Shown piece by piece: positions 13,001-25,000 of a stretch of DNA of 64,000 nucleotides (position 1 is the stretch's first letter; every line of letters begins with the position of its first letter). A program made the position numbers and the translations under genes. The DNA lies in the NCBI GenBank assembly GCA_036244855.1, contig BQKZ01000678.1:42228-106227 (forward strand). The letters run 5' to 3'. The DNA is from Temnopleurus reevesii. Its lineage: Eukaryota; Echinodermata; Echinoidea; Temnopleuroida; Temnopleuridae. The notes beneath the pieces are model-generated. The model did no database searches, was not told the origin of the DNA, and saw only the letters and a list, made by a program, of their open reading frames with translations.

Positions 13001-16000
13001 CAACCATTTTTGCGACTTACTGCCACTGTACACCATCGTCTACACCTATCAGGGCGACATCGAAATGATTTTGCTGTACATTTTTCCTACTTCGTTTCAC
13101 TTTTTACTCCCATTAGGTTCATCTGTGTCTGCTAATAGCGATCTGGATGAAGACAGAGACTGTAACAGTAGCAATGTCGACAGCGAGTCAATGACCGTGG
13201 AATCTGGAAGCAGTACACCTGTACCCATCAGGATGACCTTGAAGCGACCTTCGGACATGGTGCCACTCTTAACTCAAATGCGTAAGTTGACTATTTTGGT
13301 TTTATCTAGAAGAGCAATATCAGTGATCATGAAAACATAGAAGGAAAGTATAATCAGTGATATGTTTTATCTTTTCAAAAGTTTTGTAGATGTTTGCCCT
13401 TTTCTATGTGTTTAAATCCCACCGTTGCCACCAGTTATCGCATAAATACTTTTCTAAGTAATAGTTCTTTGGAAAATAAGTGTGATAGTAATCAATTTTG
13501 CAAGAGAGTTTGTATCTTTCCAATTATTTCACTCAGAATCTTACATCTTACAATAGACTTAGAATAGAATAGCCAATTTTAAGTGAGTGCTTTAGAATAA
13601 GCTTGCCTTTAATACTATATTTGTGTCGTTAAACTATCTTGGGGTTTCTTTATACTAATCATTAGAGATATCATTTTGGGGGGTGGGAGAAAGGGCAGAT
13701 TTTGTCCTTAGGTTTGTCATGGAATGTAGCTTTGTAATAGTGTATCTGAGTTGTATTTATGCACCAGGAAGAGCAAATACTTGAACATAATACATGAAAG
13801 GAAATATTACAATAAAAGGATCTTTTTATTACTCCACAACAGGATATTGGCTCAGTTAGATCTAGATTAATGAGACACTGTTATTACTTTTCATGTCAGA
13901 TACATTGTATGTTATATTAGCATCATAAGAAGTAATCATACAAAGTGATTGTAAGAGAATGTTTCTTTTATAGCAGTTTGGAATATAACTGTTTAGCAAA
14001 AGAGGAAGGGCTGCTTTGAAAGAAGTATTAAAAAATGATGATTTAATATATTTTGTTGATTATGATGTCAGTAGGTTACAAATGATATGCAAAGTTTAAT
14101 TACATCATTTCATGGTACAGAACCTTTAACTTTTAAACACAAGAACAAGACTTGAATCATTGAGACTAAAATTACAAGATCCATATTTGCCATCTTCCAA
14201 TGAGGTTTACATATATATGTACCTGAATTTAATCATTCATGCATATTGTATCTGATTATATTTAAAATGCACAATTGTAGGAAATCTCTATCTCAGCATA
14301 AAGCCAGTTTCTATGGTAAAAAATTTGCTTCCTGTGTTCACATGCAGGATTCATGAAAATATCTCATTCATTCTTTCCGACTATTTTTATTGCAAATGTA
14401 AATGTTTATCTCTATATTTGAACATTATAGCAGCAATGAAGAGGAAGAGGCTCCGTGTTACCGATGAACGCGCCGTCAGATGGCCTCTCGCCAATGGATG
14501 GCGCCGGCAGACCATCATCAGGCAGCTTGGGCCCGGAGACCGCATCAAGGGTGACGTCATCTACTACGCTCCCTGCGGCAAGAAGCTCCGGACGTATCCG
14601 GAGGTCGTGAGGTACATCGAGAGGAGGGGCATCACCAACGTAGCAAGGGAACACTTCAGCTACAGTGCTAAGATGAGGATAGGAGAGTTCCTCAACCCAA
14701 AGCCAGATGGGGATGGGGTAAGAAGCAAATTTTCATAAAACTATATTGTGCCAAAATTATTTTCGCATCAATTGTTAGTTGTACATGTGTACAGAAAAGT
14801 TATATATTGTAATACTTATCATTCATTCATGTTATCTATCACATTGAATTTAATGGTCAACCCTTTCAAAGCTTTGGTTTTACTCTCATTTCCTTAAAGG
14901 GAAAGTGCTCACCTTTTTCTATTTTTGGCAGGCATAATCCATATTTTTCAGTCAGAGTCTTATTTGATTTTTTTTTAATAGAAAACAAAAGGAGGATCAA
15001 GATATTCTATCTCAGTGTAATGAAATATGAATTTATGCTATCTTTTTCTATTTGTCAATGAAGGGCATCATCTTTGAAAAGCTGTCCGAGGATGAGCTCT
15101 ATGACCGCATGCACTATGGCCATCGTCGCAGCAAGGCAGCCCGCATGCAGCGACAAGCGGAGAAGAGGCGTATCGCTCAGGAGCTTGCCAGACGTGCCAA
15201 CGAGGCCAAAGAGCGCAGACGTCTAGAACAGCAAGGTAAGATTTTCTTCAAAGTAATTCTGAGGTGCTGTTGCATGGAACAATCGAAAGTACAGATTCAC
15301 AGAGATGCCAATTGAAATACTGTCCAAAGTGTCATTGGTGGCCATCCAACGGAAACAGAAAAAGGTGACCATTCAAGACAGGTGACGTGGATTGTGTTTC
15401 AGCTGTGCGTAGATCCACGCGCGACCATACGATCGACTGATGGCCCTTTCTTCAGCGCCAGGAGTTATCAGTGAGTGCAAGAAAGGTTCATCAGTTGTTC
15501 GAACAGTCTTGCGTAGATCTATTCACAGCTTTATGAAACACAACCCAGTACAGATAGGTTCTGCAGGACATAGTTTTATCTGGAAGGAAGAAATATAACT
15601 GTCTTCTATAAAACAGTTGGCTAAGACAAATCGCTTCCATTACAGGTTTGACTTAGTGTAGAATAGGAACCTCGATTTAGTAGGATGTATGGGAAATTTA
15701 CCATACTGATGGTCATTTGCTTCATCCCCATGAAGTTGCTTTCAATATCTATCATGCAACAAATCGGCACTGACAATTTCTTAGCAATCCTAGGATTTTA
15801 CTAAGTGGAAATTAATGTTTCTGACTGTTAAAATGATAAATGACAGATGTGTATAATTTGTTGTCACAGAAAAGCTCTCTGAAACACCCCTCAAGTTTGA
15901 TCTACTTTGTTACATGGTGGCATTTTGTGGCAGTCTTTTATTTTTTGAATATATTAGACACCTTCTAAAGATTTATGCACATACCTCTTCATGATTTTTA

Positions 16001-19000
16001 AGCTACATTAATATTGCATTTTCGACCGAAATTAAGTTGTGTTGCTGAAATGCTCCCCTGAACTTTGCTTGAGTGTGCTTTTATCCTCACGCAAGCTCTC
16101 CCAGTGAACGTTGCCACAAGTTGTTTTTTTTCCTCAAACACAGTCTATTATTTGATGTGTATAAAATCATTTTTAGTCAGAAGTTTGACTTGTGTCTTGA
16201 GTTGGTGTAAAGTTTGCACTTGTAGCAGTTGGAAGATTTTTGTTGCCAAAGTGATAGAAATGTAGGCGGTTGTGAATCTCATGCAGGTGTTTTTCTCTGT
16301 GTAAAGGTTCTAAGTTATATTGATCGTATGTAACACTTTGATACCGCTGTCGCTTCGAATTGCTGGATTGAAGTAGCTTACGATAAAATGCTATTTTTAT
16401 CCCTGTCTGATAGGTGATTAGCTTTTTACCTTTTGTAAACTTCAACTTTATACTTTATTTTAGATTTTCTCATTTTTTTTTACCAAGTGGTAAAAGCATT
16501 AAGTATAAACTATTTAAAACAAACAGACAAAATAAGACAGACAAACAAATGATGTATATTCAGTAATATAACTACTCANAATAGATACACTGTATTGACT
16601 TAATATATGTATTGTGTAGAGAGAAAACAGTGACTTGTAATTTGTATTTTAGGTATATAGATGTAAAGAGATTGGCCCGTATTCCGATAGCAAGGTTTAA
16701 GTTAACCCTGGTCTAAATCTAAATCTGGCCAAAAAGGCTAGAATCTCTAACCGTCAATGTTTAATTTACCAGCATATATGGTACTCATATTATTTAAAAC
16801 TGTCTCTGAATGAAAACCTGAAAAGTTTTCTACATTATTAGAGCATGGGAAAAGATAGCATCCAACATACAAATCAAACATTGGAAGTAACATTTTGACA
16901 ATTTTGGCCAACCATACTTAAACCACAGGTTTAGACCAGGGTTAACTTAAACCTCGCTATCGGAATACGGGCCATTGTGTTCGATTGGATTTCCATGTTT
17001 TTGCATGGTTGTGTGAAAAGAGAATGATTACATAGAAGTAACAAAGCCATTTAGAGCCCCCCATACATATATCTGCCTCCTCTTTTACAAAATATTATCA
17101 CAGTAATAGAATATTACCCATGTATTTTAAGAGCCTAAGTGAGGATTATCCCTGAATACTGTTCTCTCCTTCTACCTCTCTCTCTTTCTCTTTCTTTACG
17201 TTTCTTCTCCTTCTTCCCCTTTTCTCTCACTGTACCTTTCTCTTGTGGATGTATTTTCTGAAAATTCTTTTTTGCAAATTACATACCGTCCTACCTTAAA
17301 TTTACCTTCTTCAAGATTTGACTCATATTAAGCCTAACAATTATAACAGATACTGTAATGTTTGTCAGAAGAAATAATATTCCCTTGTTCTACTTATGTG
17401 TTATCATTTCTATCTACTTTTATGAACTTCTGGATAATAGAATAATCTTTAAAGAAAGTATGTAAACAATAAAATGCATAAATGGGATTTAGCTCCATGA
17501 CAGGAAATAGATTAAGGAATTGTACCTCCAAACTCAGAAAAATTGATGAAGTTGCAATTTTCTAACATTTTCACTTTGATCAGGAGCGGGCAATGAAAGA
17601 GCAGCAGGCCCGTGACCAGCAGGTCCACGAGGAGGAACAGCGTCGCCGAGTGTTGGCGCTCACGCAGCAGTTTGAACAGCAGATCAAGGCCCAACAGCAG
17701 CAGCTCCGTCTCCAGAAGAAGGCCCGGGCAGAGCGCCAGGCCGCCTTCCAGCGGGAGAAGGACCTACGCAGCACCGCCTCGCAGGCTGCTGCTGCGGCGG
17801 CTGCTAGCGCGGCGGCGCGGATGGCAGCCCAGAAGGCGCAGACCTCTGGACCGAGTGATCTCCTAGACCAGCCACAGGACCTGAGTGTGAATAGCTCACG
17901 GAGGCATGACAAGACCGATGAGGATAGGAGTAAAGAGAGGAAAAAGAGGGTACGTGCCCTGCTGACTGCTTCCCATCCTTCTCTAGAGTAATCTGTTCAG
18001 TCTGGAAGTGGTGCAGCAGCTAAACCTGTTCTCATCTACTTTTTAAAAAATAATTTTCACTAGAAAGGTTAAATTTGAAAAAAATCTGTAGGAGTGTTGA
18101 CATCAGCCCCTCTTTAAACCAGATTCCAACACCAGTTAAAATAAATTGTTCTTGGTGCTATCCAGTGTGTTACGTGTATATGCTTTAAGCATTTGATGAA
18201 AACATCCTGTGCATCTGCACAGATCGCTTCAAAGATTGTTTCAAAGATTGCTCGTGTCTATGATGAATACTTTCAACTGTTCAAGGAGGCAAAGCATTCT
18301 TGAACATAACTTGTGGGATGCTTTGTATAACTGGTCTAGGAAACCACTTTAGCCTCCAAGATCAGTTTCATCAATCTAGTGTTGACTGGTCTCCAATAAA
18401 CTGGTTTCTTTGAAACTACCCAGTAATTGAAAAAAAAAGTAGTTGAGAACAGGGATTTTAACTGAACCTCTTCATGCTCAATAATATTTTTTTTTTTTCA
18501 ATAAGAGGCCAGGGAACGAAGAGTATACATTTTAATCACTCGACAGATAATCTCATTGTTCATAAGTTAATTTTTTCCAGTACAGAAAATTTATACAATA
18601 AATGTGTGTAAATTGGATGCGGACTTCAACATACACTCCAATAGGTATGTGATGTTGAGAGCTTGATGGACATATTTTCATATTCTTTCAAAGCCATAAA
18701 TTACACTTGCACCAAAATTAATTTCTTCCACGAACTTCGGGCGTGGTTTATTTCAATCACTAATGTGTTGCTTCAATTTAGCACGCTTATTGATGTATGT
18801 CTTGTTGTGGTTTTACAAGTTCTTGCACCCTTTCTTTAATTGCAGCAATTTCAAGGTATTGGCATGTTTTGCGTGAATTCGAGGCAAAAACACTTGTGAA
18901 ATTCTTTCACGAATCCACTTGCACGCATCCAGTGTACATGTATTTTTGAAACTGTAATATTGAAAGCTATTTTAGTGGCTTTGTGATTTTCTCTATATTT

Positions 19001-22000
19001 CTTTTACCAGCATAAAAGGATATAATGTTACTTTTTAACAGAATATACAGAAATCTGATGGTATTTTTTTTTAAATTTCATGAGAATTCAAGATAATGGT
19101 TTTCTCATAAAGCCATTAATTTGATTAGCCTAAAAAATGAATTAGATGGATCCTGGTAATTTCTATTCTTTATTTGTTACATAGGTTTGGGATATCTTTG
19201 TTCGCCAAAAAATATATATTGTTTGTCTATTTTCCAGGATTAATGGTTTGTGATATTTTTATATCAGTAATATTTCACTGTGAAAGTTCATCTGTATTGG
19301 TTGAAAATCCTGAGCATTTAACTCTTGCTCTCAACCCAACAAAATTTTCCTCAAAATATTATTGGTTTAATACATGGGAATGGTTTCTTCACAGCATGCA
19401 GCATGACAAGTTCTAAAATAGTTCATCCTATCCTTATCAATTGCAGAAGAAACTTGCAGCTATCATCAACAACCTTGCCCAATCCACCAGCCATTCATCC
19501 TCCACCCCTCTCTCGGCCTTGGACGCGGTCGCCCACGCCAATGCAGCCACGCCCGGTTGCTATGCCAACGGGTTTGTGGACAGTGAGCAGGGCTCTCTGA
19601 GGGGGGATGGGAGCGATAGGGGGACGCCTCTGTCATTCGCAAACGGCATGGATGATGGGGAATACAGAGGTAGGTAGAAGGAAGTTTCGGCGTTTCCTAA
19701 AAATACGAGCATCTGATTTGGATATTTTCTGCAAAATTTCATCTGTCAGATTTAAAGAGAAAAGAATCATTGATTTGACATTGATAATTCAGAAGTAGAT
19801 TTGCAAATCGGGATGAAAATACAGATCATTGCACAAAGCAGTCATAGCAACAAGCATTTTGAAGTCAGTGCCAGACATTCCACCCACTTTTTGATAGTAT
19901 GTCAGGGCATTTCCATGTCCATATAGAATTTCTGAGTTAATATACTGGTTCGTTTTGCTGAAATTGCATAAAACCTAAATATACAGATGCTCAATAACAG
20001 ATTTTCATATGAGAGTCGTAAATTATATTTTATAATTATTTATTTTCTAGCAATCATGAATTACTGAAGCACATTTTATGGAATGGTTCTCAGTTTTCAC
20101 AGCTTTCTTTAGATCTAATTTTTGTATATTCAGAAAAGATCATATATCTGCATGCTGAGTTCAGGGTAAATGAAAATGTACAAAAAGATATTAATTATAC
20201 CTCCAACATTACACACTCTTCTATTGCCCTGGCAGCGAATCTGATAATCAATCAATTCTTTCAAAGCATCCAAATTTATGGTTGGATTTCCTCAAATTTC
20301 TTTTTGAACTTTGCTTTCCATTATTTATGTGATCATTTGTTTTGTTTGCCTTCCTAGCTCAATAAGAAGAAATATTTTAAGTGTTTCCAAATTATTTTTG
20401 TGACAATCTGTTTTGTTTGCGTCTTTAGCTGAATAAGAAGAAAAATTTTAGTGGTCCTGTCGCAGCCATGAAAAGGCGCTTGTGGTCGTGGACTTGCTCA
20501 CCACCATTTGTGTTGTGGAGGATGGTGAATGAAGTCAATCAAATTAGACTCGCCATCTGCGCTGTGCAAAATATGACTCTGTGGCGCATGCTATCTGGCC
20601 CGGCAAATTTTTCTTCTGTTCTTCTGAGTGCCTCTTGTGTCTGGGACAGGGCCACTATATGGTAAAGTGTAAGTCTTTTGCTTGTAAATTTTGCAATTAT
20701 ACAAATTTTAATGACAATTAGACACTAAATTTTGACCTGGCCACATTCTTTAAAGCACCTACCAAGAGTTGATTGATATTCAAACACAGATTTTACCACT
20801 TTTGCCCAAGCTGTTCTGTTTTACTCAAATTTGGCCTAGCTATGTCTGCATTCAGTGATCTGGATTCAAGTAAAAGTAGCAAAAGTCAATGAATTACAGA
20901 AGGACCATGAGACCCAACTTCTTCAACCATTTTTGCGACTTACTGCCACTGTACACCATCGTCTACACCTATCAGGGCGACATCGAAATGATTTTGCTGT
21001 ACATTTTTCCTACTTCGTTTCACTTTTTACTCCCATTAGGTTCATCTGTGTCTGCTAATAGCGATCTGGATGAAGACAGAGACTGTAACAGTAGCAATGT
21101 CGACAGCGAGTCAATGACCGTGGACTCTGGAAGCAGTACACCTGTACCCATCAGGATGACCTTGAAGCGACCTTCGGACATGGTGCCACTCTTCACTCAA
21201 ATGCGTAAGTTGACTATTTTGGTTTTATCTTGAAGAGAAATCATGCTTTTCCCAAAGAATTATTGATTAGAAATGCATTTATCAGACGACTGGTGGCAGC
21301 GGTGGGATTCAAGCCCCTACATTTCAGACAGTGACAAAATAATAAGTTATATTCTGTGAATCAAATGGGCAGGATCCTTCACAAATCACTACAAAACTTG
21401 TAAAAATATCAAGCAGGTCACTGCTTATTCTTTACTTCCATGTTTTCATAATCACTGATATTATAACCAAATTTGCAAGGGAACCCATATCCTTCCAATC
21501 ATTTCACTCAAAATCTTACAGATTTTTTTTAACTAGCTGTTTAACAAGGGTGTATTTCACAGACTATTCTTTTCTCTTTTTATTTTTGAGGGGGATAGAT
21601 TTTGCTGGGTTTGTATGTGATATAGCTTTGTAGGAGTGTGGAAATATACGTCTCCAGTTGTATTTTGCACCAGGAAGAGCAAATACTTGTACATAATACA
21701 TGAAAGGAAATATTACAATAAAAGGATCTTTTTATTACTCCACAACAGGATATTGGCTCAGTTAGATCTAGATTTATAAGACACTGTTATTACTTTTCAT
21801 GTCAGATACATTGTATGTTATATTAGCATCATAAGAAGTAATCATACAAAGTGATTGTAAGAGAATGTTTCTTTTATAGCAGTTTGGAATATAACTGTTT
21901 AGCAAAAGAGGAAGGGCTGCTTTGAAAGAAGTATTAAAAAATGATGATTTAATATATTTTGTTGATTATGATGTCAGTAGGGTACAAATAATATGCAAAG

Positions 22001-25000
22001 TTTAATTGCATCATTTCATGGTACAGAACCTTTAACTTTTAAACACAAGAACAAGACTTGAATCATTGAGACTAAAATTTCAAGATCCATATTTGCCATC
22101 TTCCAATGAGGTTTGCATATATATGTACCTGAATTTTAATCATTCATGCATATTGTAGCTGATTATATTTAAAATGCACAATTGTAGGAAATCTCTATCT
22201 CAGCATAAAGCCAGTTTCTATGGTAAAAAATTTGCTTCCTGTGTTCACATGCAGGATTCATGAAAATATCTCATTCATTCTTTCCGACTATTTTTATTGC
22301 AAATGTAAATGTTTATCTCTATATTTGAACATTATAGCAGCAATGAAGAGGAAGAGGCTCCGTGTTACCGATGAACGCGCCGTCAGATGGCCTCTCGCCA
22401 ATGGATGGCGCCGGCAGACCATCATCAGGCAGCTTGGGCCCGGAGACCGCATCAAGGGTGACGTCATCTACTACGCTCCCTGCGGCAAGAAGCTCCGGAC
22501 GTATCCGGAGGTCGTGAGGTACATCGAGAGGAGGGGCATCACCAACGTAGCAAGGGAACACTTCAGCTACAGTGCTAAGATGAGGATAGGAGAGTTCCTC
22601 AATCCAAAGCCTGATGGAGATGGGGTAAGAGATAAATTTTCATAACATTGAATTGTGCCAAATTTATTTACGCATTTTTTTTAGTTGTTAGTTGTACATG
22701 TGTACAGAAAAGTTATATATTGTAATACTTATCATTCATTCATGTTATCTATCACATTGAATATAATGGTCAACCCAGTCAAAGCTTTGGTTTTACTCTC
22801 ATTTCCTTAAAGGGAAAGTGCTCACCTTTTTCTATTTTTGGCAGGCATAATCCATATTTTTCAGTCAAAGTCTTTATTTGATTTTTTTAATAGAAAACAA
22901 AAGGAGCATCAAGATATTCTATCTCAGTGTAATGAAATATAAATTTATGCTATCCTTTTCTATTTGTCAATGAAGGGCATCATCTTTGAAAAGCTGTCTG
23001 AGGATGAGCTCTATGACCGCATGCACTATGGCCATCGTCGCAGCAAGGCAGCCCGCATGCAGCGACAAGCGGAGAAGAGGCGTATCGCTCAGGAGCTTGC
23101 CAGACGTGCCAACGAGGCCAAAGAGCGCAGACGTCTAGAACAGCAAGGTAAGATTTTCTTCAAAGTAATTCTGAGGTGCTGTTGCATGGAACAATCGAAA
23201 GTACAGATTCACAGAGATGCCAATTGAAATACTGTCCAAAGTGTCATTGGTGGCCATCCAACGGAAACAGAAAAAGGTGACCATTCAAGACAGGTGACGT
23301 GGATTGTGTTTCAGCTGTGCGTAGATCCACGCGCGACCATACGATCGACTGATGGCCCTTTCTTCAGCGCCAGGAGTTATCAGTGAGTGCAAGAAAGGTT
23401 CATCAGTTGTTCGAACAGTCTTGCGTAGATCTATTCACAGCTTTATGAAACACAACCCAGTACAGATAGGTTCTGCAGGACATAGTTTTATCTGGAAGGA
23501 AGAAATATAACTGTCTTCTATAAAACAGTTGGCTAAGACAAATCGCTTCCATTACAGGTTTGACTTAGTGTAGAATAGGAACCTCGATTTAGTAGCATGT
23601 ATGGGAAATTTACCGTACTGATGGTCATTTGCTTCATCCCCATGAAGTTGCTTTCAATATCTATCATGCAACAAATCGGCACTGACAATTTCTTAGCAAT
23701 CCTAGGATTTTACTAAGTGGAAATTAATGTTTCTGACTGTTAAAATGATAAATGACAGATGTGTATAATTTGTTGTCACAGAAAAGCTCTCTGAAACACC
23801 CCTCAAGTTTGATCTACTTTGTTACATGGTGGCATTTTGTGGCAGTCTTTTATTTTTAGAATATATTAGACACCTTCTAAAGATTTATGCACATACCTCT
23901 TCATGATTTTTAAGCTACATTAATATTGCATTTTCGACCAAAATCACTATTAAGTTGTGTTGCTGAAATGCTCCCCTGAACTTTGCTTGAGTGTGCTTTT
24001 ATCCTCACGCAAGCTCTCCCAGTGAACGTTGCCACAAGTTTTTTTTTTCCTCAAACACAGTCTATTATTTGATGTGTATAAAATCATTTTTAGTCAGAAG
24101 TTTGAATTGTGTCTTGAGTTGGTGTAAAGTTTGCACTTGTAGCAGTTGGAAGATTTTTGTTGCCAAAGTGATAGAAATGTAGGCGGTTGTGAATCTCATG
24201 CAGGTGTTTTTCTCTGTGTAAAGGTTCTAAGTTATATTGATCGTATGTAACACTTTGATACCGCTGTCGCTTCGAATTGCTGGATTGAAGTAGCTTACGA
24301 TAAAATGCTATTTTTATCCCTGTCTGATAGGTGATTAGCTTTTTACCTTTTGTAAACTTCAACTTTATACTTTATTTTAGATATTCTCATTTTTTTACCA
24401 AGTGGTTAAAAGCATTAAGTATAAACTATTTAAAACAAACAGACAAAATAAGACAGACAAACAAATGATGTATATTCAGTAATATAACTACTCAAATAAG
24501 AACATAAGATACAAAATAAAAAGAAGATTTTCTATACTGAATACTGTATCTACCTTAAAGGTTACAGCTTCTGTAAATTCAGAGAAATTTAGTGGTCTTC
24601 AAACATTCTTTGTTTCCTTCCTCTATCACTCATTCTATCTTTCTTTTTCTCATCCTTAAAATGAGGATTAAAAGAGTTTTTATTATTATTATATGAACAC
24701 TTTTCTTTCTACAAAATGCATCTCCATTAGGACAAATATGACATCACTAGAATGAAAACAAAAAGATGATATCTATGGTGGGGTTCATGGTGTAACAAGA
24801 CCATAATCCTAAGTACGAGATCCTCGTATGGAATACAACATCAAAGAAGGGATTTGGTACTAAATAAATCAATAATATAAACATTACATATATATAGAAC
24901 AACCACATTCATACATGAATGATGCAAATAATTACTAATAATGGTTACAATATCTTAATGTCAAATGTTTGAATTAAATACAAGTTAATAATTTAATCGA

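Larger units (their letters stand above)
9013..16578 (+). repeat. Large duplication, copy A
   Basis: This 7.6-kb segment, containing five BAZ2 exons and their introns, is repeated in the same orientation as 16580-24494. The copy ends at ACTACTCA and is followed by a single N at 16579. Identity ranges from nearly complete (11.0-13.2 kb) to strongly diverged (9.2-9.6 kb and 13.3-13.7 kb). The same ACTACTCA ends copy B at 24494, where unique sequence resumes. Confidence 0.95.
16580..24494 (+). repeat. Large duplication, copy B
   Basis: Second copy of 9013-16578, 7.9 kb, longer mainly because of a 300-bp MITE (16674-16973) and indels near 17.1 kb. It carries the same five exons with intact splice sites and frames. 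After 24494 it continues into unique sequence and the rest of the gene. Confidence 0.95.

Noticed and set aside
9643..23147. A BAZ2 protein with two tandem MBD domains
   Set aside because: Series splicing of the two blocks shifts frame and meets TGA; a single N marks the junction. A contig overlap explains it better.
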